Positions 23,756-37,400 of a stretch of 64,000 nt of DNA are shown here, in pieces; position 1 is the stretch's first letter, and each line of letters begins with the position of its first letter. The stretch is from Ectocarpus siliculosus (taxonomy: Eukaryota; Sar; Phaeophyceae; Ectocarpales; Ectocarpaceae): positions 4,216,807 to 4,280,806 of the forward strand of contig FN649743.1 of the NCBI GenBank assembly GCA_000310025.1, given 5' to 3'. Made by a program: the position numbers and the translations under genes. The notes below the pieces were generated by a model. It was not told the DNA's origin. It did not search any database and saw only the letters and a program-made list of their open reading frames with translations.

Positions 23756-26700
23756 GACGATGACCGAAACAGGAAAGACGACGACGTCGCCGTCGTAGTC
23801 GGACAGCTGGTTCCTGCCCCGACGCTAACCGCCTACGCGGTATCGGCAACGTTAAGGACAACCCCCGACAACACTCTCTGGGCGGCCACCGCGCGGGGAC
23901 CTTCATCTTCTTCCTCGTACGCAGCACCGGTCATGCACAACAGCACGGGCTCTTTTAGCGTCGCTGGGACCAGCACTTCGGGGGGAGCCCGCAGCGGCGG
24001 CCTTAGACGTGGTAGCAGCGGTGGCTCGGTCCCGGGAGGGAAAGCACGCGGAGGTGGCGGTGAGGGAGACTCTGCTACTGCTGCTGCTGCTGCTGCTGGT
24101 GGGGAAGGGGCGTACATGCCGGTGATGACACACACGGGGACGAAGAACGTCCCCGGCTGCGGTACCGCTAGCAGCACGGGGGGGAGGCGTTTCGGGGAGG
24201 GGGCGCCGGCGACGACGGCCGCCGGCGGTGCCAGGCAATCTCGCGGCGCTCCGTTTGCGCCGGGTGAGCAGGAAGGAGGCTGATAGTAGTGCCGAAGGGC
24301 GCAGTCTACACAGGCAGGCTTGTGATTTGCTACCGGGTTGTGATGGGCGTTGTAGCATAGTTTCGGTTTCTATGTGTCTGTTGTTTACAATGGTGTGGGT
24401 TCTCAGCCTCAGAAGTAGTGGGGCGACTGTTCCCAACGAGCAAGTCTTAGGTCGACCGAGAAATAGCTTCGTCGAGGTGGTTCTCTTAACAGTTTTGCCG
24501 TCGTTTGAAGGGGCCGCCGCCGGTCTCTCGCGCACTCCTGCAGGTGCGTCGACATGCTGAACATCGATCTCGCCCTGTGTAAAGCGCCAGACCACCGCTC
24601 TCCCTTCCGCGCACGAAACCCATTCCGAAGTCACTCGTAACGCAAAGCAAGTACGTAGATATCAGAGCGGGCTGCGTTAGCCTAAATGTGCCACCTCAGC
24701 AAGTATACGGATTTTTTTTTCTTTCCTTCTCTCATGGACGCACGTCCTTACTTTCGAACACATCAGCAGGAGGCGGGGGATCCTTGCCGATGAAGGACGG
24801 AGACTACGTAGCCGACGGGGGCCCCGTGCTTGTCGCGTGCGGACAGGGGAAGTCGATGTACAACGTCAAGGGGTGCATGTCCTCGTGGGTGCTCGTTGGC
24901 GGTGGCGGCGGCGAACAACCAGACGCCGTCAAAGAAAAAATGGCAACAGCAGCCGGCCGTGGCGCCGGGGGGTGGGGCGGAGGAGGAGGTAAGGGGAGAT
25001 GTTCAAGCTTTTGGTGATGTTCACCCGTGGTGGGTCAGGCGTTTTCCTCCTATAATGTCGATGCCAGTCCTTTTTCCCGAAATCTACTCGCAAATTTACA
25101 GGCCGACCAGCCTACGGTGACCGAGAAACCACGGTGTTTACTATCCCGCATTCAAAGATGTATGATCCGGTTTTGCTGGTGTAGTCTGGGTTGACATACC
25201 TTTGTTCCAGGCCTCCTGCCGATGCCTATTGTCGATGGCTGCACGCCCGACTGCATCTAGAAGGAAGCCCATACCAGTTGATGCTATTTATCTCGGGCCT
25301 GTTCGTGTTAGTTAGAAGGCTCCTCTGAGCACTGCTTTAGTTTTTAACGCCTGTTCCTGTAGAGAACCCTTACTGCATTCGACGACAACACCCTTCTCGA
25401 TGACGCAACAATATATAACACGCAGCCAATCGTCTTGGGGAGATAATCTAACATGCACAAGCACGTTCCCGACACCCAGCACCCAGCAGCCAATCCTGGG
25501 CACTTCGGTCCGAGGACAACCCGGCCGGAGACGGCGGCGTGATGTGCTCGGCGTGCGTCCCGTCGATCGCATCAGGGCAAGCGTCGGGCACGCTCATCAC
25601 GGGGGGGAAGGACAGCGTTCTGAGGGAGTGGGAGATCGCGGAGGGGCGCCCGCGCCTGGTGGCCCACATCTCGGGGTAAGCATGGGAAGCTTCGCCTCCT
25701 TCCCAGCGCTATATTCCTCCCTGCGGTAGTGCCAGTATATAGGGCAGGCGTTAAATAGACCACCGCGTAGCAATAGTGAGCCGGGAGCTCTGCAGCATCT
25801 GTAGCGCGCTTCTTTTGGCCAGCCCTCGTCCTAAAGGCATGCGATGGTAATATTCTCATCCTCGCTCTGAGTAACCCTTGCCGGACGGCGCCAGCCACCG
25901 TGCCCCCCCCCCCCTCCTCACTATCTCATGCTCTCTTCGACCTTCTTCGTACCACCCCTCCAACATCACCATTTGCTCATGGGTGGCACCAGCCCACACA
26001 CCACCACCGCAGTGCGCTCACCCCCCTGCATGCCGCAGCTTGCATCCGTCTCACTCTCCCCCCCGGCCCCCCGAGTGAAGACNNNNNNNNNNNNNNNNNN
26101 NNNNNNNNNNNNNNNNNNNNNNNNNNNNNNNNNNNNNNNNNNNNNNNNNNNNNNNNNNNNNNNNNNNNNNNNNNNNNNNNNNAGGCCCCCGCCCCCCCCC
26201 CCCCCCCCCAAGGGGGTCCCCCCCCCGCTATGCGCCGGTGTGCTTCGGTCTCATTTCCCCCCCCCCCCCCCCCCTGGGGTAAAAAACCCCCCCAACCCCC
26301 CCCCCCCCCCCCCCCCAGGCACACCGACTGGATCTCCTGCTGCGCTCTCGTTCCCTCCGCGACCGCCGGCGTCGCCCCCTCGGTCGCGGTGTCCGGCGGG
26401 CGGGACGCGTCCGTTCGCTTCTGGCACAAGTCCGACGCCGCCGCCGCGGAGGCCGCCGCCGCCCGAGCGGCATCGGACGCCCTGGCCAAGGAGTCCGCCC
26501 AGGGCAAGAGGAAGTCGTCGCTCCGGGCGGCGTTCGCGAGCGGTAGCCGTAGCTCCAGCGGTAGAGATCTGGGAAGCGGGGGCGGCGGGGGCGGTGGTAT
26601 TGTGCCGCCGGGCGATGGCGGGTGGTCGCTGGCTTCCTCCGTGGCCACGGCGCACGGGTCATCCGAGTTCGTCACGTGCTGTGCTTCCCCCGGTGGGTCC

Positions 26701-28189
26701 TCGGGAGCGGCCGGGGGCTGGGTGGCGACCGGGGGCACCGATTGGTCGGTGAGTAGGAGGCCTACTGCGTTTGGGCGTCGCCTACATGAGTTGAGCGATG
26801 TGCAGTTGATGGGGGTTTGATCCATCCGTTGGACACGTTTGTGGCTACGTTTTGGGTTTGCTTCAGAGCTCGACGTCGTCTCCGAACACAATCAGCTTTC
26901 GCTGCAGTGCTTTCGTGATAATGGTGTCATGCGTTTCCGACAAAGTTGACACTAGTGCTGTAATTTTCTTCCTTGTGTTTACGCCAAACCTTGGCGCTTG
27001 AGAATGTTCTCCACTGAAGCTAGTGTACGGTATCATCGTCATCGAAGAAGTGCCTACAAAAAAGCGCCCGTGATTACCCCCCTCTGTACGCAGGTTCGAC
27101 TGTGGGACGTGGTAAAGTTCCGTGAGTTGGGCAGACTGTCCTTCATGGGCCACAGCCACCCGGTTCGTTCGCTGGCGTGCTCCTCTGACGGGAAGCTTCT
27201 CGTCAGCGGGGGCGACGACCACAAGGTATGCTCCTTCCGCCTGTCTGGCATTTATTCTGTTGCATCCTCGGATACATTTTTGGCATTTAGCGTCTCGGCC
27301 CCGTACTCTATAGAGCCATCTCATGGCGTGCATCGCGAACAATACGTATCTATGGTCGTGAGATTGGAACGCCAAAACAAATCATGGTGATTCCTTATTA
27401 AAGTAGGAGGTTCTAGGATTTATGCGCCAAGTGACCGCCTCGTCGTCATGGACGGTCCCCAGGGAAACAGACTGGCCCTCAATGGCAACTCGTTGGACCC
27501 CTCAGGTCACGGCGACTCGCACTTGGTGCAGCATATGCCGACCCGTTGAAAATCCCGATAATTTTGGTCGATTCCGGCTTTCAAAGGGGTCCACGTACTC
27601 CGCACGAAGCAAATGAGCACCCGCCCCCACCCCCCGGCCGGCCTCCCCGACGACCCAGGTCATCGTCTGGTCGCCTCAGAGCCGGAGACCCCTCGCCACG
27701 CTCAAGAGCCACGCCAGCGCCGTTCACGGCGTCGCCGTGGACCCGGGGACGCACTCCGGCGACGCCCCCCGCTGGATAGCCTCGGGCGGCGGCGAGGGCT
27801 TCCTCCTTGTGTGGGACCCCCGTAACTTCGGCTCCCCGGTCGCGATCCTCCGCGGAGAGGTGACCGCCGCCGACCCGTCCTCCTTGTCGGAGGCGTTCTC
27901 CTCCGGCATGTCCGTCGCCGAGCGGGAAGGAGGCCTGCAGGGAGGGCTTGCCGGGGCGAGGTCGAGGGGGGAGAGCGGCCGGTGGGAGGGGGAGACCACG
28001 GGCGCCACGATGCTGAACGCCGTGAACTGCCTCGCCGCCGGCGGCGCCGGGAGCGGCGGGGACTGGCTGTTCGCCGCCGGGGAGACGGTCGTCCGGTCTT
28101 GGCGCCGGAGGGACGGGGTCTGGCACGGCGGGGCCGGGCTCCCCGGCGAGGGGCTGGGGGGAATCGCGAGCCTGTCGGTGATCGAGTAA
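23756..28189 (+). CDS. WD40-repeat beta-propeller protein (5' end unresolved, contains assembly gap)
   Basis: Six exons are supported: 23756-24263, 24770-24988, about 25480-25675, 26319-26748, 27094-27225 and 27659-28189 (stop). Propeller motifs include LITGGKDSVLREWEI, a SGHTDWISCCALV join across one intron, VSGGRDASVRFWH, VRLWDVVKF, GHSHPVRSLACSSDGKLLVS and GGEGFLLVWDPRNF: about six or seven blades, probably one propeller. Linkers are rich in Gly, Ser and Ala, with an alanine run in exon 1 and a long Ala/Lys/Ser linker in exon 4. WD40 proteins are scaffolds; no specific family is recognised, so no function is assigned. The first exon shown opens at an acceptor (CAG before 23756), so a start exon must lie upstream. 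The 100-N gap at 26083-26182 and the poly-C tract up to 26318 fall in intron 3. The gene converges on HGH1. Confidence 0.85.
26083..26182. other. Assembly gap (100 N) with flanking poly-C tracts
   Basis: Exactly 100 N are followed by unusually long C runs up to the splice acceptor at 26317-26318. The even length suggests a placeholder of unknown size. The C-rich sequence next to it is probably low-quality base calling or a collapsed repeat. Open frames across it are not real. Confidence 0.97.
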
Positions 28190-29224
28190 AGTTTCTCATG
28201 GTACAGGTGAAGGGCGGACGTTGCTCGCCTCTCGGCGGTCGAGGAATTTTCATGGTACGGAAGGATCAGGAGGGCGGGCGTTGCGGAATGATGGATGTCA
28301 CCGCGAGCTCCGCGCGGGTGCGGTGTGGTTGGGGCGGGGAGTGGTGTCGCTGCGGCAATGGGGAGTTAAGTGGGTCTTCGTGAACGGCTTTGGGGCCGTG
28401 ACCATCGTGATTTTTTTTGTGGGAATGTATACATTTGTGTCTCGGTGATGTTTTGAGCACATGACGCACGCATGGGTGTGTAGGCCTCCCCTTGTATGGA
28501 CGCAGCGTGGATGCCGGCCGTCATAATACCTCGGGATGAAACAGGACGAAAACACACCCCAGACGCAAGTCCGTACGTACCTTGGGGAGGCGCGTTTTTT
28601 TCTCGCGAGAGTAGCTGACGTTCAATCTGTGTAAGAGCAAAACCGTAGGCGGCGGGCATTGGGTAGCTCGGCTGTTGTAGAGCAAGACAATACAGACGCC
28701 CAAACAAAAAAGTACATGTTACAAGGCTCCCCCTCGGGAGTTTGATGATTTGCATCCCGGGGGCGACGCAAGAGGACATGGCCAAAACACCGACGACAAA
28801 GGCCGAGGGCTGCAAGGCGACAGGACGATTTGAGTCCGAATGGCTGAGTCGGTCGGGCTGTCGGCGTCATGGGTTGTTTTATCATCTTTTACGTGGTTCG
28901 GCGTTGCCGCGGGAGGAATTCGAGCCGTCCTGACGAGCTCCATAGCACCCGCCTCTCTCCTTGATCAGGAACATACGCGTACGTGCCAAAGAACATGGGC
29001 AAGGCACTACCTTGTCCACCCTTATCTAGCCCACAGGTTTTCTCCGCACGCCTGCCGATGCTGGCTCGTGAAGTGGGCTGGCCGCTTCGCTCATTCAGAG
29101 CAACTCCCTGCATGGCCAACATCTACGCCAACGACACAAAAACCTCTCGACATAGGCGTGTTCCACCAACAACCACGTCTCCTCGTGCCCGTGCCGGTTC
29201 CTGCACAAAAACAGCCCGTCTCCT
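28190..29224. other. Spacer between convergent WD40 and HGH1 genes
   Basis: It contains both 3' ends. No exon-like sequence, RNA gene or repeat was recognised. Confidence 0.5.
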
Positions 29225-31447
29225 TCACGTCTCGTCGTCCCCGGAATCGTCGTCGAACGCCGACAACATCTCGATCATTGCGTCGCCCCCCTCTTCCCCA
29301 ACAAACTCTTCCACCGCCTCCTCCTCCTTCGCTCCACCCCCGCCCTGCGCACTGCCGCCCTTCTTCTCGACAGCCGCGCCGCCACCGTTCTCCACCACAA
29401 GCTTGTCGCGTAGGAATGCCGTCCTGTCGGCTGTGGACCCCGGGGATGCGGTAGACGGGGGCATCACTTCAATCTCCGAGGAAGGCTCTGTCGTTGCAGG
29501 GTCCTCTCCCGCCGACCCTGCCGCCTACGACCAAGACAACGTCGTCGCAAAAAAAAAAAAAACATTTCACATGCACGGGATTGTTGAGAGGCATACAGCG
29601 ACATAAAATTGATAAATTGATAGGTCGGTCGGGCATCGGAACCCATCAAACTTTCGATCATCTCCGAATCCATCACCGTTCCGATTAGTTAGGTCTTGTC
29701 TGCCGGCATGTTCTCCATCCATCGACTCGGCGATTCAGCAACAACCGTCGACTTGTATGGGTCCCGAGTGCAAAAAAAAAAAAAAAGGGTCTCGAGTGCG
29801 TTGCGTTTTGTGAAAAACAAGCTCTCATGAAAACACGTGAGGGAGGTAAACAGAACGCGCTACCACCTAGGAACTTCGCAGTATAATAGTTTATAACTTG
29901 AGCCTAAAAAACAAATCCAAAATCATGGCCGCCCTTCGGAACAGGTGCTTCGTCAAGAAGCCGACACTAGAACCTATATAGTCTGTTGTTGTACCCCATA
30001 GACAAAAAAAAAAAACGAGCCTCGGCCGAAACAAGAGGTTCTGAAAGGGGTGGTGCGTGATGTATACCGTCTGCGCAAATTGTGGTACCTCCTTGCCCTC
30101 GCTGTCTGCGAGGCTCTTGAGGTAGTCGATGCGGCCCTGCTTGTCTTGCTCGTCCCGCTGAAGAAAGTTGACGAGGTTGTAGCACACCTACGCGGCGTTC
30201 GGCCATCGCGCGAGATGGTGGTGGGGGGGGATTAAAAGCGATAAACCCCGCTAGACAAGGCTGCAAGGTCTCAAAACCGGTGAGCAAAAATCGAGCTTAT
30301 CCCTCAAACTGGGGCGGAAACAAGGTCACCACATCCAAAACGACAAACACACGAAATAGGCACGCAAACAGGAGGGAGCGTCAGCAAGACGTCTGACAGT
30401 AGTGACAACGATGATTTTTTCGTGGTGGCTCATTTTGCCTCCGCCGCAAGCAACTCCATGGTTTTCAAGCGAACTAAGGCAAGGCGGACAAAACGATGGT
30501 GCAGGGTTGAAGCCTTCACACGAACACCCCTTGTCCAAATGACCACACGAAAAAAACAGCGTGATCGATATTAGGCAATAGCCGTGTGTGTGTCCTTTCT
30601 GCCCTCCTCCGGGTCGGAATTTGCCCTGCACAAACGAACTTCGCGGCTGCTCCGTCACCTGCGATATCTCCGCGTCGGGCTCCGACTTGTCCATCTCCCG
30701 AATCACGAAATAGACCCCGCATTTTCGCAGCGACTGCCGGGACTCTAGTATGGCGCACAGCTGCAACAGGTTCGGGTGGTCGCAAAAAGAAAAATACAAG
30801 GGCAGCACGGTCAAGGAGAAGGGCAATCCCCAACGGAGGAGGCGATGCCACTCGAAAACACAAATGACCAAAGCGAGTCCTTCATAGCTGGGTCGAGATC
30901 TACATACAGCATGGCTTGTTCGTCGTTTCGGGGGCTGGCCTAAAGGGCATGAGCCCCTTGCCGCCACAAGAGTCAAGCGGCTAAGGGCGTCCGCGTGCAG
31001 CCAAGGTCAGGGGGTAGAACGAGGGCAGGGCGCACGGACCGGGGGGGTCATCGCTCGAGCAGACGACAGTAGAAAAGTGACGGTCAAACATCGCCAAGAC
31101 CTTCAACCCCACCCCATGGTGGACGCGTTGTTCCAGCTCGTTTCACGACAGAGGCACAACGGAGCGAGCCTTGGGGGGGAAACGAGCGGATCGTAAGTGA
31201 GGGAAAGCCTTCGTTTACCTGAAGCAGGGCTTCGACAATATCCCGCTTGATGCACTGAACGGGCTCTCGTCTTCTCGGCGCTGCGGGGGAATCTTCATAA
31301 GAACCTTCTTCTTTTTCTTTCCTCCACACTCGGGGGTCGAGGATGACCTGACACAATACGACGACAGTAAAATGATGGAAAATACTAGACCAGAGGGTTG
31401 TGAAGACAAGTTAAAAGGCAGGCAGAGGGGGATTAACGTTCGGGGTA

Positions 31448-31483
<36 letters not shown>

Positions 31484-34400
31484 AAGAGACAGAGAGGTAC
31501 ACACCCGAGAGAGAGGGAGGCAGAATAGAGAGAAGGAGAAAGAGAGAGTAGAGAGACAGAGACAGAGACAGACAGACAGCAGAGACGGCTACGTCCCTTT
31601 GAGCCGCAGAATGGTACACGATATATCGGCTCCTCCTCCTAACCTTTTCTTCGAAGTCGTACTCGTCCTTGTCGTCGGCGAGCCTCATGAGCAGATGCGG
31701 CACAACCTTCACCTCGTGCAGCAGCCACGGGTGGTCCAGCTCCTCGAAGCAGCAGTTTCGGACACACCCGGCGACGCCCCATCTTCGCACCTGAGATGCA
31801 TCCGTGCACGTAACGGCTTCACACGTTGAGGCGACACAGCACGGCCTCATAGGCTGTCCGATGGAAGCAACCCGCTCGACACAGCAGGAGGACGGTGCTT
31901 GGAGATGACTGCTGTAGACTTGGTGGTGGTGGTGGTGGTAAAATGAGTTTCCATGCGAAACTGGTGGGACGAGGTCCGGTCCGCAAAAACGAATGCAGCA
32001 AACACAGCGCGAAACGATCGACGGCATGTATACAACACACCACCACTGCAAACACTGCCAGCGGCAACAGCAACAGCACTCGCACCGACGACCACGAAGA
32101 CCACCACGAACAAACAACACGCTCACGGTTAGAACGAAACATGCAACAGCGCATAGCGCCTCTTGAATAAGGCTTTTTATCCACGTGCACGCAAAAAAGA
32201 CGGCGGGCGTACAAAGTTGATCGTATGCACCAGGTGATGATGGTTTCGCCGTGTGTACCCTCTCTCTGACGACGCGCTGCAGCCACGCCGGTCACCACCG
32301 AACCAACTACTGCTGACACAGGCCGGAAGCGTTATGCCCTTGTTTCACTCACGGGATTGGCGGAAGCTAGCTGCGGCAGAACCTCCGTCAGCGCCACGAG
32401 TGGATCCGGTCGCCTCAAGGCTCGTCTATCAAGGAAGAGTAAAATCAACATAAGGAAGGGGAAGGGGGGTGATGGGGGTGGGGGTCCCTTGTCAGCGACG
32501 GATCCACGGGCCTCCCAGCAGTAAACATGCGCTATCAACCTGCATAGGAAGACTGGACAATTTCACATTCTATGCTCGCCAAGGCTGCTCTTTGTGGCTA
32601 AGCTTCGCGGGTACAGTCGTCCGCCGTAGTCTAGCGGGTGTAGTATAACACTCCAGAACCGCACAATTTCCTGGCGAGATTGTTAAACATAACACTTCCT
32701 CCGACATGTTATCCAGGTCGAGCACGGACATGTTGGGGGGAATCTCGGCCTCGTCCAGGGAAGAAAAAAAAGAAAAAAAGCGCGATGCGAGCGCGGCAGG
32801 CTCAGGAGCAAGTCCTACAAAGACGAGCGCAAGTGCCATGTAGCAATAACGAGAGAAAATATGGACGCTTCGCGAGATGCGCAACTGCACGTACCATTCA
32901 CAACGCCACATTTTTCGCTGGGCTAGCGCTGGCTGCAAAAACTGCCCCAAACTCTCTCTCTTTCTCTCTCCCTCCCTCCTCTCCATTCGGACAAAAAGTT
33001 GCTAGACGCCACACAAACAAGGGCGAGTGTCAATCTCGCATGCCAGCTGAACAACTACACAGCCGCACCCACCATACGGGTAGAACTTGCGTTGGACATC
33101 AACGAGTGTCACCGAAGACTCGTTCCTCAACCCTGGGAATCGAGGCAGATTATCACCCCAGGAACCAAGGCAGTAATATAACCGAGGTACCCTGAAGGAA
33201 TCAAGATAGAAAATACCGAGGTACCCTATTAATAGGAATCATGACAGATATTGCCGACGTATTGGGTAAAGGTCAGAACGCTTTCGGGCGCATTCACTAC
33301 AACACACCAATCAGTCGTCTTACATTCCAAGCATTACACCCCCCGAATACTAGATATGGGAAACCAACAAACAAAGGGAGCGGAAGAAGCACCCCAAATT
33401 CTTGCGAAAACCCTGCTGTGTGTAACCGACCAAAAGACCTCACCTTCCCTCCGGGATCCTGGCAGCGTTGCAAAGCACGCTCGCGCAGTGCTGCCATTGG
33501 TCGAGCACCTCCCCGCCCTTTCGTTCTCTCTTCTGCGTCGCCCCCCTTCCCTCGTCGTCGTCGTCGTCGTCTGCTTGGGTATCGCGGAGGGCCGCTCTCC
33601 TGTCCACCACCCTAGCCTGGACCGACACACAGCAGCAGCAGCAGCAGCCGTGGTTCGTGGTGGCATTGTTGCAGCATGTGGATAGCATCGCCGCAACCGG
33701 GTGTACTAGTGGCGTCAGTCATACGCTCGGCGTCAAAGCGCAGGTGGTCGAAAGTCGGATCAAATTTTGAAGGACCGCACCGTACGGCAGGGTGAGGGCA
33801 GAGTGGACACGGACCAAGATAAACGCTCTGCGTTTACCCGCCATATCTTCGATCATCCCGCCTTCCGTGGCATCGCGCAAGACGTGCTGTCTCCAACGCA
33901 GGAACAACCACTACCGAAGGACATGACAACCCCTGCGTTCTGTAGAGTGCGTTCAATCCATGCTCGATCCTACCCCGTCCCGCCAACTCCTCCGCCGACC
34001 TCGAGCCAAGCAACCGTCGACCTGGACATGTAGCAATGCCAACAAAAACAGTCTAAACTCTAACTTCCCCCCGCCAATCAGCAAAGCAAGTGATCATCTA
34101 GTGACGAAGACATATACAAAAAGAAAAGTTCGCGAAACCACATGCCCGAGAAAACGAGCCCCCACTAGACATCGTCAACAAACCGCAACCCCCAAAAAAA
34201 AATTCCATACAAATGACGATTTCGCTCACACGTCGCAACAACTCCAAACAAGCGACACAGCTGACAAATCGAAACCAAGAGAATCGACAGGGCATGTAGA
34301 ATGCAAACAAGCAAGAGCAAGAAATTCTCACGTCATCTCGACTGCCGCCAACGAGCACGGGGTAGGGCAACCCGTTGTCGGCCGGATGCTTCGCAAGCCA

Positions 34401-37400
34401 CCGCGCCAGCCTCCTGATGTACTGGCCTTCCCGCAGCGCGCCGCCCGCGACGCCGACCTGCGCCAACTTCGTCGCTCCGACCTGGTATAAGTGTCACCGC
34501 GCCACGACAGGATTCACTGAAATTAGAAGAACAACAGGCGCTCCATGCTTCCTGAAATAGTCTCCTAATGTATCGCACGTGGTACAAAGTGCATGTTCCT
34601 TTTCTAATTCCTTCAAGGTAAAGAGAAAGACAACCAAAAGTTGTGATACCTCCCAGTGTAATACAGACAACATTGAAGGTATGTTCTAGGGAGTACAGTA
34701 GACACGGAACCAAGAAGGGGCGTCGTAAAGGCGCCGGAATGATGCTTTCTTTTGTTTTCCCCCGGAAACCATTGTTCCCAGCAAGCAGCCTTGTCGGGTG
34801 GAAAAGAGCCACACGCCACCCGCACAATCACGAAAATGAGTTCGTTGTGTGCTCACTCCCAGCGAGCGCATAACAAGCAACCTCAAACCCGAAGCACCGA
34901 CGAAACACAACAGTCGTGCACCCCCCCCGGTCCGCACCTTGGGGGAATCGATCATCTCCGTACGAGACTTCAAACTCAACACGCTAAAACAACCTGGCTT
35001 TGCGTGTTTTCGGAAGACAGTCCCAGGGAGGAGGATCGAGCCGCTCGAACTTGCGCATCTCACGGCAGGCGCATGTGGGTACATATTGGCCAGCACATCT
35101 GTTCATGGCCGTGCCATCGCCTCGGGACTTCGGTCTGGTGGTGGGTAGAGCTCGCTTTCCAACAAAAAAACTACGGGTACGCAGATCGGTTCAACCGTAC
35201 GGGTTCATGACGGAGCAGGCTCTGCTCCAAATGGCAAGAAACCAGAGAACCGGCAGTGACAGGAGGAGGCGCAGCAGAATGATACCAGAGTACGTAAAAA
35301 AAAAACGCTGAGAAACCAGGGGCGTGAAAGTGCGTGTCACACACGATAGGAAATAGGGTCCTATTTCAAACTTGGCCTCGCGACACAGACTGCCGGAGGG
35401 AGCAGTCATCACGCCGTTGCCCGGAAAGCTTGTGTGCAACTTCGGCAAACGTCGGACCAGTTGCCCGTTGTCCCAGCAGACGACACACGGTGCGTTGTTA
35501 TCGGCAACTTCAAAACCAGTTTTGGATGAGCGCACCACGATTCGCAGCTGGACGAATTCAGCACACAAAAGGCGAAATACAGCATGCGGGGCGCTTGAGT
35601 ATTACCTGCACACGCGTCACGTTGGCGAGCAGCTGGAGACACAAGTCGCGCATGAAGGGTATACACTGCTCGTCCGACACTGCCTCCATCATCCTGGGAT
35701 CACGGACAATTACGCAAAATATGTCAACCGGAAGAAAAAAAAGGCACGGCAATTGTTGTTGTTGTTGTTGTTGGTGGTGTTGTCGATGTTGCCCTTTCGG
35801 CTGCTGCTGAACAGGTGGTATAGCCTACCTATTGGCAGTTGGAACGTTGGGACAATTCGAATGTCCACGGGAGGCAACAACAAAGCACCCAGAAACGACC
35901 CTAGACACGGAACAACTTCAGCCGCGCAGAAACGATACACGCTCAAAGAGGATAGTGCTTTGGTATGAATCCATGGTCGCGTTTATCGCAAAAATGTCTA
36001 CAGGTATTTCCCACACAAATGCTATTGTCCATCGTACCTGTTAACGATGCCAGCCTTGCACATGTCCTCGAGTGCAGCCACAGAAGTCTCCTCCGCGCTC
36101 ACGTTGACCAAACATGATACCGCGTCCTTGCCAATGGTTCTGTGAAAAAAACGAACGAACGCCGGAAAGCACAACATCAACACACAAAACAATCGCCACC
36201 GACCTACATGTTGATTTTCGTTCTCGCTCATCCTGTGGTTGGGCAAATTAGTCGTGGATGTTCAACTTCTACTTTCGTGTTGTCGCGTACGTGTCCGGAT
36301 GGACACCAGTGTTCATTGCTCCCACATCCACTTCCAACGACGTTCTTGCTCGTTGCACAGACCGAAGCAATCGGGAAAAGAGGCGTTTCGAAATCCCACC
36401 AAGCACACACCAGAAAACATCGAGAAAAACAAGATATCGACTTCTGCATCCGACATTCTCGGTATATATATCCTTGCCAAAAATAGAGAGATTAAAAAAA
36501 CATGTTAGCCAACAACACTACTCCCCAACGGCGGTAGGTGTTTCCTCAGCACGCAGCCATCACGCCAGATATCAAACGCGTTAATTAGTTGTCCCGCATT
36601 TTTTCGGCCCTGAATAAAAAAAGTCGACAGGATTGGAAGCGAGACGATAAGCACTCACCCCACGTCCCCCGAAATGCGGCACAACCACTTCACGGCACCG
36701 CACTTGTGCAGGAGCGCCACGCCCTCCTTGGTGGCGGATGCCGCTACAGCTGTAGCTGCCGCGGCTTGCCTGGTGTTCCACGTCGCGGTGTTCCACGTCG
36801 TTGTAGAGGCATTTATTTTTCCAGAGGTAGCGATGCAAGAACGGGGGTCGAGATTGAAATCAACGGCGGCTTCGGCGTTTTTCCCAAGGAGTTTGTAGCG
36901 GTGCTGCGCTTCATTGGCGAAGGGGGGGGGGAGAATTGTCGTGGGGAACAGCAGTTATAGCAAGGGGCCCTCCGTCTGGAAACGTCGGAACACCCCTGGG
37001 CTATGTGTCAATCTTAGTCCCGGCCGGGGGGGGGGGGGAATGGGCCTTATATGTCCCCGGGCGGGGACATTTTGACAAAATCCCCGGGGTATCGACATTT
37101 TCGGGTGCTTTTTTCAGCGCGCGCGCGCGGGATCCCACACAGAGCTAGTGGAAATTATCGAAACACCTTAAGAATACGCGTTAATCCTGTTCCCGAGGTC
37201 TAGTGTATGGTGTAGGAAATAGTATGACGACACGAAGCCTACAAATGAAGAGAATTTTATGGGTTTTAGAATGCGGCACGAAAGTCTTTTCAATGAAGAG
37301 TATATCGGTTTTACTATGGACACACTAAATCCTATACAACAGACTGCTGCAAGCGTGCCGCCTAAACCCCCTATATTGCGTGTCAATCTTGGCCCGGGGG

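Noticed and set aside
25900-26891. Long frames of proline, glycine or X across the N gap
   Set aside because: Artefacts of the assembly gap and poly-C tract; only 26319-26748 is a real exon.
32700-32790. Minus-strand segment reading SLDEAEIPPNMSVLDLDNM as an HGH1 exon
   Set aside because: The exon 6 to exon 7 join (33444 to 32425) restores both phase and family alignment without it; it could at most be alternative.
35400-35568. Open minus-strand segment between HGH1 exons 4 and 5
   Set aside because: Joining 35606 to 34481 directly is phase-consistent and matches the family; this segment has no armadillo character.
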